Source of the DNA: Wenzhouxiangella sp.
GTDB lineage: Bacteria > Pseudomonadota > Gammaproteobacteria > Xanthomonadales > Wenzhouxiangellaceae
Direction: 5' to 3'
DNA: 35,404 bases
NCBI GenBank assembly: GCA_007135935.1
Contig: SLIA01000322.1
Span: 1-35,404, forward strand
Every line of letters begins with the position of its first letter. The stretch's first letter is position 1. The translations under genes were made by a program, and so were the position numbers. Below are positions 18,426 through 34,111 of the stretch, in pieces. Under the pieces are notes generated by a model. It saw only the letters and a program-made list of their open reading frames with translations. It did not search any database and was not told where the DNA came from.

Positions 18426-18455
18426 ATGATACTGGGTTGACCTATCGATTGTCAG
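18426..18455 (-). promoter_or_regulatory. Sigma-70-type promoter for ppi-lpxH
   Basis: On the minus strand, CTGACA (18455-18450) and TATCAT (18431-18426) are each one mismatch from consensus and separated by 18 bases, 45 bases before the ppi start. The -10 lies inside the 19-base dyad AACCCAATGATACTGGGTT (18420-18438), whose 6-bp arms flank it. Confidence 0.6.
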
Positions 18456-18485
18456 TTCAAGCAGGCAATTTCGCCACCCGCCCGG

Positions 18486-19517
18486 TCAACCGGCAAAACG
18501 GTAAGGCGGCTGGTGAACGCCGTGCTCGGTGACGATGCAGTTGACCAGTGCCGCCGGGGTGACATCGAAGACCGGGTTCCAGGCATCGAAGCCGTCCGGT
18601 TGCAATTCGAGACCGGCGGCGCGCCAGATCTCGGCCGGATCACGTTGTTCGATGACGATGCCTTCCCCTGAAGCCATGTGCGGATCGACCGTGGAAGCGG
18701 GGGCCACGACCATGAAGCGCGCACCGTAATGGCGGGCGATGATGGCCAGTGAACAGGTGCCGATCTTGTTGGCCACATCGCCGTTGGCGGCGATGCGGTC
18801 GGCGCCGGTGACGACCCACTGAACCCGGCCGGAGGCCATCAGGGCGGCGGCTGCCCCCTCGACTACAACCTGGAATGGAATGCCCTGGCGGGCCAGTTCC
18901 CAGGCCGTCAGCCGCGATCCCTGCAGCCACGGTCGGGTCTCGTCGGCAAAGATGCGCTCGACCCGTCCGGCGCGGTAACCAGCCATGATCACGCCGAGGG
19001 CGGTTCCAATGCCCCCGGTTGCCAGTGCGCCGGTGTTGCAGTGAGTCAGAATGCCGGAGCCCGGTTCGAACAACGCACTGCCCGCGGCCGCCATGGCCTT
19101 GTTGGCAGCCACGTCCTCGGCATGAATGACTCGCGCCTCGGCTTCCAGGGCGTCGGCGTCGAGTCTGCCCAGGGTTTCGGCGCAGCGACGCATGCGTGCG
19201 GTCGCCCAGGCCAGGTTGACTGCCGTGGGGCGGGAGCGGTCGAGTCGTTCGAGATCCTGTCGCCAGGCACTGATATCGCTGCCGTGCCGTCGCGCCGAGA
19301 TGACGGCGCCAAAGGCGGCGGCGATGCCGATTGCCGGTGCGCCGCGAACGACCAGGTCGGTGATGGCCCGGGTGACCTGATCGACCGTATCAAGCTCGAG
19401 CCAGACTTCATCGGCCGGCAGTCGGCGCTGGTCTAGCAGGTGGAGGACTCCGTCCTCGAAACGTATCGGACTGAAGTCCGGGTGGGTCTGGGGGGCGGGT
19501 GTGCTCATGGCTGACAT
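18486..19517 (-). CDS. mtnA: S-methyl-5-thioribose-1-phosphate isomerase
   Basis: Converts methylthioribose-1-phosphate to methylthioribulose-1-phosphate in the methionine salvage pathway. 343 residues, normal for the family, with the eIF2B-like fold. Catalytic Cys160 lies in GILTHCNTGALATGG and Asp240 in VTGADRIAANGDVANKIGT; these numbers match those of the well-studied Bacillus enzyme. The conserved N-terminal LVVRGAPAIGIAAAFG is present. ATG codons at 19517 and 19508 are both possible. No other mtn gene is in the window, so the rest of the pathway must lie elsewhere or be incomplete. It is divergent from gyrA. Confidence 0.95.
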   Translation of the reverse strand: MSAMSTPAPQTHPDFSPIRFEDGVLHLLDQRRLPADEVWLELDTVDQVTRAITDLVVRGAPAIGIAAAFGAVISARRHGSDISAWRQDLERLDRSRPTAVNLAWATARMRRCAETLGRLDADALEAEARVIHAEDVAANKAMAAAGSALFEPGSGILTHCNTGALATGGIGTALGVIMAGYRAGRVERIFADETRPWLQGSRLTAWELARQGIPFQVVVEGAAAALMASGRVQWVVTGADRIAANGDVANKIGTCSLAIIARHYGARFMVVAPASTVDPHMASGEGIVIEQRDPAEIWRAAGLELQPDGFDAWNPVFDVTPAALVNCIVTEHGVHQPPYRFAG

Positions 19518-19621
19518 TCTACCCGCAGCGCCAGGCAGCCACGCTCCGGAAACCCGGAGGCGACGGGGCGTCCATGCGGTGTTTTGCCCTGTTCCCGCCA
19601 GTGTCTCGAAGGCCCCGGCTG

Positions 19622-19630
19622 TGGTAATAT
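19622..19630 (+). promoter_or_regulatory. Possible extended -10 promoter for gyrA
   Basis: TGGTAATAT: an extended -10 (TG-N-TAATAT), five of six bases matching TATAAT, located 119 bases before the gyrA ATG. No convincing -35 lies 16-18 bases upstream. Inferred only. Confidence 0.35.
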
Positions 19631-19748
19631 TTCACGTTTGTTGTGCCCGGTCTGGCGGGGGTCGTCAGATTTTCGGGAATACCCAGAAAAATAACCTTGA
19701 ATCAGGCGCTTGCGTTGCGCCCGGTCAGTCACAGACAGGATTTCCCCG

Positions 19749-22304
<2,556 letters not shown>

Positions 22305-22560
22305 ACCCTTCTTCCCCTGCTCCTTGCCTGCGAATTGAATTGCCCCGGGAACTGCCCAGGGTTCCGCGATGCCTGAATGCAAGCCGCCGCCGGCGCGGTC
22401 GGCGGCGCTGCGTTTCCTGGCAAGGGAGCTGCCATTGCCGGCGCTGATGCGCCCTGATTCGCGCCATCAGGCTGACTTCCATCATTGCCCGATTATCCAC
22501 CCGGCCCACCAGTGCCATGGCGGCATGAAATGACTTCCGGCCTATTCCGGCTGTTTCGGG
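22305..22560. other. gyrA-S41 peptidase intergenic region, no gene seen
   Basis: Most of a 299-base gap. It holds a GC hairpin GCCGCCG/CGGCGGC (22383-22389 with 22400-22406, 10-base loop) that may end gyrA transcription; a weak T-rich stretch follows (CGTTTCC). No coding frame with family resemblance was seen on either strand. Confidence 0.45.
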
Positions 22561-22573
22561 CAGGAGTTATAAT
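22545..22573 (+). promoter_or_regulatory. Promoter for the S41 peptidase
   Basis: A perfect TATAAT at 22568-22573, 17 bases after a weak -35 TTCCGG (22545-22550). The start codon is 30 bases downstream, giving a short leader with CGGAG at 22589-22593. Confidence 0.55.
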
Positions 22574-22603
22574 GTATCAAAAGCCCTTCGGAGTGATCCC
22601 TTC

Positions 22604-25867
<3,264 letters not shown>

Positions 25868-25893
25868 GCAAGAGCAGAGTGCGGGGGCAGGGT

Positions 25894-25968
25894 GGCAGGG
25901 TGCCGAGCAGTCCTGCCCGGGGCCGGGTATGTTGGCAGGGCGCCGAGTGGTCCTGCCCGGGGCCGGGT
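25894..25968. repeat. Tandem 35-base repeat, two copies, 40-base period
   Basis: Copy 1 at 25894-25928 and copy 2 at 25934-25968 share 32 of 35 bases. Both contain the core TCCTGCCCGGGGCCGGGT. A third, inverted copy of the core lies at 26109-26141. Confidence 0.85.
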
Positions 25969-26141
25969 TCAAGGTGAATCGCCTTGAATCCGGCTTCAAG
26001 GCTGGTGGCGTTCTTGTGCCCGGGAATAGCGCCGAGCCGTTGGACGGACTTTGCCGGTAGTCGGGGGATGGAGGCGCGCAGAGTACGGATGCTCAGTGCC
26101 TGTTTCCATCACCTTGAGCCCGGCCCCGGGCAAGACCACTC
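25945..26141. repeat. Inverted repeat, 33-base arms, 131-base spacer
   Basis: Arm 25945-25977 (begins GAGTGGTCCTGCCCGG) is the reverse complement of 26109-26141 at 31 of 33 positions. The left arm is part of the second tandem copy. TTCAAGG at 25968-25974 and 25995-26001 can each pair with CCTTGAA at 25982-25988, so alternative hairpins are possible inside the spacer. Confidence 0.85.
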
Positions 26142-26243
26142 GCCACCTGTTGTGTGGGAGTAGGTTGGTGGCGCAACCAGGTCGCTGTCACCGCACGCCT
26201 TCTGACCTACTCTCACCTTTCTTCGATTTTCTCTCCCCTTTCA

Positions 26244-26460
26244 AAGCGGGTGGTATTCGAGCGAGCACGGCCCTGAGCGGGTGCGGAATCACCACCCAGT
26301 CCATCCTGATCCATCCGATGGATCATACGTTTTGGCGAAAGCAATCAGGGTTCGTGTGGCACCGCCTTGATTTTGCCGACGCAAGGGCCACGCAACTCGC
26401 AACGTTCTCCCAAGACCGATAACCCGCTCAGGGCCGTGATCGCTCGGATACCACCCGCTT
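26244..26460. repeat. Inverted repeat with 39-base arms, MITE-like
   Basis: Arms 26244-26282 and 26422-26460 are reverse complements at 37 of 39 positions, enclosing 139 bases. Each arm begins and ends with the hexamer GCGGGT or its complement. The enclosed segment contains a perfect 9-bp hairpin TGATCCATC/GATGGATCA with a one-base loop near 26308-26326. No target-site duplication is obvious and there is no transposase. The right arm lies 7 bases past the gcvP stop, so gcvP transcripts would fold it. Confidence 0.85.
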
Positions 26461-26467
26461 ACACTCC

Positions 26468-29373
<2,906 letters not shown>

Positions 29374-29377
<4 letters not shown>

Positions 29378-30270
29378 GGGATCACTCTCGGGGTATCGAA
29401 CAGGTAATGGTCGACCAGCAGGAAGGCGAACAGCGCCATCAGGTAGACGACCGAATAGTGAAACATCTGCATGGACAACTGCTCGTCGTCGCTTCTCATC
29501 AGGGCAATGGCGTAGCCGAGAAAGCCGATGTTGAGAACAGTTGCGCCGGCCAGGTAGGCCAGGCCGCTCATGCCGGTCAGCCAGGGCAGCAGGGTGACCA
29601 GCGCCAGGATGATGCTGTAGAACAGGATCTGCCAGCGGGTGAACTTGACGCCGTGGGTGACCGGCAACATGGGCACGTTGGCCGCGGCATAGTCATCGCG
29701 CCGGTGAATGGCCAGGGCCCAGAAGTGGGGCGGTGTCCAGACGAAAACGATCAGGAACAGGATCAGGGCGTGGCCGTGAATCTCGCCGGTCACCGCCGTC
29801 CAGCCCAGTACCGGCGGTATGGCGCCGGCCGCCCCGCCGATGACGATGTTCTGCGGGGTGGCGCGCTTGAGCCAGGCGGTATAGACGATGGCGTAGCCGA
29901 TCAGGCCGGCGAAGGTGAGAACGGCGGTCAGCGTGTTGACGAAAGCGAACAGCAGCGCCATCGAGACCACGGCCAGCGCTGCTGCAAAACCGATGACCTG
30001 GGGCTTGTCCAGGCGGTTGCTCGCCAGCGGGCGGTGACGAGTCCTGGCCATGATGCGATCGGCGCGCTCATCGAGCAGATGATTGATCGCCGCCGCGCTG
30101 GCCGCGGCCAGGCCGATGCCCAGTGAGCCGGCCAGCAGGGCATCGAGAGGGATCATGCCCGGTGTGGCCAGCGCCATGCCGACCACGGCCGTGAACACGA
30201 TCAGGGCGACGATCCGTAGCTTGCACAGGGCAAGGAACTGCCGGGTTTGCTGTAGGGCCGTGGCGGTCAT
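29374..30270 (-). CDS. cyoE: Protoheme IX farnesyltransferase (heme O synthase)
   Basis: Adds a farnesyl group to heme B to make heme O for terminal oxidases; an integral inner-membrane UbiA-family prenyltransferase. 298 residues, about nine hydrophobic segments. The allylic diphosphate-binding motif is N63-D67-D71 in [20 protein letters not shown], with a second conserved region [27 protein letters not shown]. The gene follows a SCO-like assembly gene by 29 bases and overlaps gcvP downstream, so it is the third gene of a four-gene unit. It could equally be named ctaB. Confidence 0.96.
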
Positions 30271-30299
30271 GAATCCGGTTGCTGAATCGTCGGCGGTAG

Positions 30300-30872
30300 C
30301 TAGTCGGTTCGGGTCCAGGTCAGCAAGCGCCTCAGATCGCGCCGCATGCCATTGAAATCCGAACCCTCGGGGTAACGCAATATTATATTGGCCTGCGTGT
30401 CCAGAATGTAGCTGACTGGAAGGGATTCGTCGTCGGGCAGCATGTCGGAGAACTCACGACCGGCCTGGCCGGATATGATCCGGACATTCGCCTCCAGCGC
30501 CTCGATCCCGGAAAGAATTTCGGGGTCAATCGGCTGGTCGGTCACCAGGGTGATCTCGACGTCGGGCTGGTGCCGGTCCTGTGCGCGCCTGACCTGGCGC
30601 ATCCAGTACAGCGATTCCACGCAATCCTCGCCGCACGCGCCGTCTGTAACGTGCAGCAGTTGCCAGTGCTCGAGCAGGTCGGTGCGTGCGACCACCCGGC
30701 CATCGGCGTCGTGCAGCCGGAAGTCGGGCAGGGCATGCGGCGGCTGAATCAGCTCGCCGTGGTTGCGTGTCTCGGCCGGGCGCCACTCGAACCACTCGCT
30801 GTGCATCAGCACGGCGATGACGACAGGCAGGAAAAACACCGCGAACAAGGCGATGATGGTGGTGCGATTCAT
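30300..30872 (-). CDS. SCO-like membrane-anchored thioredoxin-fold protein, oxidase assembly
   Basis: A 190-residue protein with one N-terminal transmembrane anchor ([20 protein letters not shown]) and a periplasmic domain of thioredoxin-like pattern. C80 and C84 form a CxxxC motif ([12 protein letters not shown]), as in SCO copper chaperones. The distal histidine of true SCO proteins is not visible in the equivalent region ([20 protein letters not shown]). Position between surf1 and cyoE, with the ATG overlapping the surf1 stop (ATGA), points to cytochrome c oxidase assembly. It may be a thiol-disulfide or redox partner rather than a copper donor. An upstream in-frame extension to 30992 lies within surf1 and is rejected. 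Confidence 0.8.
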   Translation of the reverse strand: MNRTTIIALFAVFFLPVVIAVLMHSEWFEWRPAETRNHGELIQPPHALPDFRLHDADGRVVARTDLLEHWQLLHVTDGACGEDCVESLYWMRQVRRAQDRHQPDVEITLVTDQPIDPEILSGIEALEANVRIISGQAGREFSDMLPDDESLPVSYILDTQANIILRYPEGSDFNGMRRDLRRLLTWTRTD

Positions 30873-31588
30873 TGTTGGCGAAAGCTCCTGATGGTGAGGG
30901 TCAGCCAGATGATGAAGACGACTGCGCCGATGGTCATCCACTGAAAGGCATAGGCGCGATGGCGTTCCGGCCCGAAGGTGACTGGCTGCCATTCGTCACC
31001 AGTGAGGTGGGCCGGGTGCTCCGGATCGAGCAGGATGACCCGGTCCTGCACCTGGTCACCAAGCACCTGGCGGATCTTGTCGATATCGAAATAGGTCATC
31101 AGGTTGGGCCAGTTGTCGGCATCCAGCGGCTCGGCAGCGCCGATTTGCAGGCCAACGCGGGGCCGTTCGCTCACGCGACCGTGAATCGTGACCTCGTCTG
31201 ATACTGTTTCGAATTCGGGCAGGATCGATCGTTCGGGCATGGGCTGCCAGCCCCGGTTGATCATCCAGACGCGATCGGATCCGGTTGGCCTGAACGGCGT
31301 GAAGACATGCACGCCGGGGTGCATGTTGCGCGTCTGGTTGTCCAGCAGGACGTGGTGCTCGCTATCGAAATGGCCACTGGCGGTGACCCGGGCGTAAAGT
31401 GCCGGCTCGATCGAATCGTCGCGGTCGAGTGTGGCAGCCGGAGCACGTTCCCATTCATCCAGCAGCTCGTCCTTTTGCTCGGCACGTTCCATCTGCCACA
31501 GCGCCAGCTTGAGGCATAGCGCGAGCACCGCCAGCGCCGCCAGATGAGGCAGCACCCGGCGCCAGACGGGAGGCCCTGTCCTGCTCAC
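30869..31588 (-). CDS. SURF1 family cytochrome oxidase assembly protein
   Basis: An inner-membrane protein helping heme insertion into aa3/cbb-type oxidases. 239 residues with two transmembrane segments at the ends (VLPHLAALAVLALCLKLALW and AFQWMTIGAVVFIIWLTLTI), as in the family. Conserved blocks are LKLALWQMERAEQK, VLLDNQTRNMHPGVHVFTPF and VWMINRGWQP. Two GTG codons in tandem (31591 and 31588) are possible starts; GGAGG lies five bases before the second, which I chose. It is the first gene of the surf1-SCO-like-cyoE-gcvP unit and is divergent from the DUF2909 gene by 48 bases. Confidence 0.93.
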   Translation of the reverse strand: MSRTGPPVWRRVLPHLAALAVLALCLKLALWQMERAEQKDELLDEWERAPAATLDRDDSIEPALYARVTASGHFDSEHHVLLDNQTRNMHPGVHVFTPFRPTGSDRVWMINRGWQPMPERSILPEFETVSDEVTIHGRVSERPRVGLQIGAAEPLDADNWPNLMTYFDIDKIRQVLGDQVQDRVILLDPEHPAHLTGDEWQPVTFGPERHRAYAFQWMTIGAVVFIIWLTLTIRSFRQQ

Positions 31589-31601
31589 CACGACCTCCGC
31601 T

Positions 31602-31607
31602 TATAAT
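31602..31607 (+). promoter_or_regulatory. -10 element for the DUF2909 gene
   Basis: A perfect TATAAT in the 48-base gap between divergent surf1 and the DUF2909 gene, 29 bases before the TTG start. The -35 is poor, so this is moderate evidence only. Confidence 0.45.
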
Positions 31608-31636
31608 GTCCGCCATACTCAGCACGGGCAGCAACA

Positions 31637-31873
31637 TTGATTAGCAAGGTACTGATTCTCGGAGCGTTCGGCGTCATTCTGTACACTCTGGCATCGAGCT
31701 TCTATTTTCTCGTACGTGATTCAGGCGAAGGTGAGCGAACGGTCAGGCGCTTGAGCTGGCGAGTGGGCCTGTCATTGGGCCTGGTCATCATGCTGTGGAT
31801 CGGTTTTCATCTCGGGTGGATCGAACCGCAGGGCGTCAACCCGGTACAGTATCCAGCCGCGCCGGGTAACTGA
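31637..31873 (+). CDS. DUF2909 twin-transmembrane protein
   Basis: A 78-residue inner-membrane protein with two hydrophobic helices (VLILGAFGVILYTLASSFYF and VGLSLGLVIMLWIGFHLGWI) joined by the conserved basic loop LVRDSGEGERTVRRLSWR, characteristic of DUF2909. Members commonly sit in cytochrome c oxidase gene clusters next to SURF1; function is unknown. The start is TTG at 31637 (no ATG or GTG in the right place), with a weak SD, behind a TATAAT. It is divergent from surf1. coxC, its frequent neighbour, is not adjacent here. Confidence 0.85.
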   Translation: MISKVLILGAFGVILYTLASSFYFLVRDSGEGERTVRRLSWRVGLSLGLVIMLWIGFHLGWIEPQGVNPVQYPAAPGN

Positions 31874-31899
31874 ACCCGGCCATCGCTCGAATGCCGGGT
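31861..31899. terminator. Alternative hairpins at the DUF2909 stop
   Basis: GCCGGGT at 31861-31867 and 31893-31899 can each pair perfectly with ACCCGGC at 31874-31880, giving two mutually exclusive 7-bp hairpins around and just after the stop codon. No T-run. This looks like a transcription end or RNA-stabilising structure in a convergent gap. Confidence 0.45.
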
Positions 31900-31987
31900 G
31901 CCGGACCGCTCTTCTGCCCGGTAAAGCAGTGTTCCCGGGGTTCCCGGGTCCGGATGTTCATGCAACAGTCGGATGAATGCGATCCGG

Positions 31988-32470
31988 TCAGAGTTTGCCG
32001 AGAACCTGCTCGGCTCCTGAAACGCGGAATTCTCCCGGTGCATCGACCATAAGGTGGCGTATCACGCCATCCTCGATGATCATGGCGAAGCGCTGGGACC
32101 GGTATCCCAGGCCGAACGCGGTGGCGTCGAGTTCCAGTCCGAGAGCGCGAGCGAACTCGCCGTTGCCGTCGGCTGCCATGTCGACTGCGTCACCCGCACC
32201 TGATGCTTTGCCCCAGGCTTCCATGACAAAGATATCCTGGACGGCGGTGCAGACAATCCGGCTGACACCGGCAGCCTTGATTTCTTCGGCCAGCTCGATG
32301 AAGCCGGGCAGATGCCGGGCCGAACAGGTCGGGGTGAATGGCCCGGGGACGGCAAACAGGACAGTCTTGCCGACCCCGAGCAGATCACTGGCGGAGCGGG
32401 ACTTCGGCCCGTCGGCGGTCATGACGGTCAGATTGACCGCCGGGACCTGGTCGCCGACCGCAATGGTCAC
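31988..32470 (-). CDS. Peroxiredoxin, Prx5 type
   Basis: Reduces peroxides through a peroxidatic cysteine. 160 residues with the Prx5 signature PGPFTPTCSARHLPGF; the peroxidatic Cys is C49, with T46 and a downstream arginine (GYRSQRFAMI). No glutaredoxin domain is fused and the resolving partner is not visible, so an external thiol such as glutathione/glutaredoxin is inferred. The start is GTG at 32470, three bases after the stop of the pilH-type gene, so both are probably on one transcript. There is no signal peptide: cytoplasmic. Confidence 0.93.
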   Translation of the reverse strand: MTIAVGDQVPAVNLTVMTADGPKSRSASDLLGVGKTVLFAVPGPFTPTCSARHLPGFIELAEEIKAAGVSRIVCTAVQDIFVMEAWGKASGAGDAVDMAADGNGEFARALGLELDATAFGLGYRSQRFAMIIEDGVIRHLMVDAPGEFRVSGAEQVLGKL

Positions 32471-32473
32471 CTT

Positions 32474-32839
32474 TTAGGTACCTAGTGCCTGTTTGACGGC
32501 CTTGAGCAGCTCCTTCTTGTCCACCGGCTTGGTGATGTAGGCAGCTGCCCCCTGACGCATGCCCCATACACGATCGGTTTCCTGGTCCTTGGTGGTCACG
32601 AAAATGATGGGGATATGTGCCGTTTCCTCGTCCTTGGAAATCTTGCGCGTGGCCTGCAGGCCATTGAGGCCGGGCATGACGATATCCATCAGGATCAGGT
32701 CGGGCTTGTGCGACTTGGACTTTTCCACACCTTCTTCGCCGCTCGACGCGGTCACCACCTCGTGACCGGCCCCTTCGACGATCTTCTGCAGCGAATACAG
32801 ATGGGTCTCGGAATCATCAACAATCAGAATCTTGGCCAT
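32474..32839 (-). CDS. pilH: PilH-type single-domain response regulator
   Basis: A 121-residue CheY-like receiver with no output domain. The phospho-acceptor is D52 (LILMDIVMPGLNGLQATR); the acidic pair is D8-D9; T82/T83 and K104 (TKPVD) complete the active site. The block FVTTKDQETDRVWGMRQGA is strongly like PilH of the type IV pilus Chp/Pil chemosensory system. Here it is alone: no pilG, pilI, pilJ or chpA lies next to it. Its partner in the transcript appears to be the peroxiredoxin 3 bases downstream. GGGAG lies about five bases before the ATG. The role could be twitching control or another pathway. Confidence 0.85.
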   Translation of the reverse strand: MAKILIVDDSETHLYSLQKIVEGAGHEVVTASSGEEGVEKSKSHKPDLILMDIVMPGLNGLQATRKISKDEETAHIPIIFVTTKDQETDRVWGMRQGAAAYITKPVDKKELLKAVKQALGT

Positions 32840-32865
32840 GTTGCTCCCTTTGTTGTCTGGTACGG

Positions 32866-32884
32866 TGGCAATTTGCCAATCATA
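32866..32884 (-). promoter_or_regulatory. -10 element and adjacent palindrome upstream of pilH
   Basis: On the minus strand TATGAT (32884-32879) is followed directly by the perfect 13-base palindrome TGGCAATTTGCCA (32878-32866). The palindrome would lie at the transcription start, a typical operator position. The -35 is weak. Confidence 0.4.
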
Positions 32885-32907
32885 CCCGAAATGCTGCCCG
32901 CTTCGGC

Positions 32908-32928
32908 GTCCTTGGGGTCCTCAAGGAC
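32908..32928 (-). terminator. Terminator-like hairpin after acuI
   Basis: A perfect 7-bp stem GTCCTTG/CAAGGAC with a 7-base loop, starting 12 bases past the acuI stop on the minus strand. No T-run. Confidence 0.4.
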
Positions 32929-32939
32929 TCCGCCCGAGT

Positions 32940-33953
32940 TCAGCTTTCCTGGTCAATACGCACGACTGTGCGCCCGTGACCGCCTCCGGCCAGTAGTCTG
33001 TCAAAAGTCCGTGGCAGCTCTTCCAGGCTGGTGTGCTCGTTGGCGATGGCGCCCAGGTGTCGGGGTTTCCAGTCGCCGGACAGCTTCTGCCACAGGTGCT
33101 CCCGGATCTCGTAGGGGCAACCGGCGGAGTTGATGCCCAGCAGGGTGATGCCGCGAATGATGAAGGGCATGACGGTGGTGTTCAGGCCGATGCCCCCGGC
33201 CATGCCGCAGGAGGCGATATTGCCCCAGGGCTGGATGACCCGGGTCAGTCCGGAGAGCATGTCGCCGCCGACATTGTCGAAGGCGCCGGCGAACTGTGCC
33301 GAGGCCAGCGGGGTTTCCGGCCAGTACAGGTCGTGGCGCGAGATGCACTGGGCCGCGCCGAGTTCGTGCAACCAGTCGAATTCCTCGACCTTGCCGGAAA
33401 TGGCGCTGACCTCGTAGCCGGCGCGCGAGAACATGTCGACGGCCAGCGAACCCACGCCCCCGCTGGCGCCGGTGATCGCGATCGGTCCCATCTCCGGGGT
33501 CTGGCCATTGGCCTCCATCCTCCACAGGGCGAGCGCGGCGGTGAAACCGGCCGTGCCCAGAATCATCGATTCCTCCAGGCTCAGCCCCTCCGGCAGCGGC
33601 ACCAGCCACTTCGAGGGAGCACGCAGGTATTCGCTGTAACCCCCGTCGCGAACTTCCGAAAGGCCGCAACCGGTGATGAGCACCTCGTCGCCTTCGCTGA
33701 AGCGATCGGAATCCGACTGCACTACGGTGCCGGCCGCGTCGATACCGCCATTGAGCGGAAACCGCCGCAGGATCTTGCCCTTGCCGGTGCCGGCCAAGGC
33801 ATCCTTGTAATTGACGCTGGAGTAGGCCACCCGGATGACGACATCACCTTCCGACTGCTCGTCGATGGACTGCTCGACGAGCTTCGCGCGGTAACCGTCC
33901 TCGTCGTCGAAGATGCGGAAGGCGTTGAACTTGGCGGGGATGGCTTTGGTCAT
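32940..33953 (-). CDS. acuI: YhdH/AcuI-type NADPH-dependent acryloyl-CoA reductase
   Basis: A medium-chain dehydrogenase/reductase; family members reduce acryloyl-CoA to propionyl-CoA, detoxifying it. 337 residues with the family pattern VAYSSVNYKDALAGTGKGKI at the N terminus, GIDAAGTVV, the nucleotide-binding ITGASGGVGSLAVDMFSRAGY, and YEIREHLWQKLSGDWKP near the end. No zinc-binding cysteine/histidine set is evident, as expected. It stands alone: a pilH-type gene follows and lpdA lies upstream across a repeat element. The acryloyl-CoA substrate is inferred from the family only. Confidence 0.9.
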   Translation of the reverse strand: MTKAIPAKFNAFRIFDDEDGYRAKLVEQSIDEQSEGDVVIRVAYSSVNYKDALAGTGKGKILRRFPLNGGIDAAGTVVQSDSDRFSEGDEVLITGCGLSEVRDGGYSEYLRAPSKWLVPLPEGLSLEESMILGTAGFTAALALWRMEANGQTPEMGPIAITGASGGVGSLAVDMFSRAGYEVSAISGKVEEFDWLHELGAAQCISRHDLYWPETPLASAQFAGAFDNVGGDMLSGLTRVIQPWGNIASCGMAGGIGLNTTVMPFIIRGITLLGINSAGCPYEIREHLWQKLSGDWKPRHLGAIANEHTSLEELPRTFDRLLAGGGHGRTVVRIDQES

Positions 33954-34002
33954 GCCTTGCTTGATCCTTTAGTGCAATGCTGCCGATGACTCCAGGGGGT
34001 CA

Positions 34003-34093
34003 AGTTGCAAGTTGTATGTTGTCAGTTGCAAGTGCCATTGGCCACATCGCGGCGTAACGGGAGCTTGCAACTTGCAACCGACAACTTGCAACT
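34003..34093. repeat. Heptad-repeat inverted element between acuI and lpdA
   Basis: The left arm (34003-34030) is four tandem heptads AGTTGCA, AGTTGTA, TGTTGTC, AGTTGCA. The right arm (34066-34093), read on the minus strand, is AGTTGCA, AGTTGTC, GGTTGCA, AGTTGCA. The arms agree at 24 of 28 positions, with the outer 13 bases perfect, and enclose 35 bases. The element is 153 bases or less from the neighbouring genes and encodes nothing. Confidence 0.88.
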
Positions 34094-34094
34094 C

Positions 34095-34111
34095 ACTGAG
34101 CGAAGCTCAGT
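34095..34111 (-). terminator. Hairpin overlapping the lpdA stop
   Basis: A perfect 7-bp stem ACTGAGC/GCTCAGT with a three-base loop overlaps the last codon and stop of lpdA. No T-run follows; the heptad repeat is immediately downstream. Confidence 0.4.

Larger units (their letters stand above)
25868..26467. other. 600-base convergent intergenic region, repeat-rich, no gene
   Basis: Lies between the 3' ends of the S41 peptidase and gcvP. It is almost filled by two inverted-repeat structures (separate entries) and several small hairpins: GCCTTGAA/TTCAAGGC (25981-26002) and CGCCACC/GGTGGCG (26141-26173). The + strand has a 123-codon frame (26051-26422), but it is built from the repeats and shows no family resemblance. 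Confidence 0.7.

Noticed and set aside
26051-26422. 123-codon frame in the convergent repeat region
   Set aside because: It runs through an inverted-repeat arm and has no SD or family pattern; the open frame follows from base composition.
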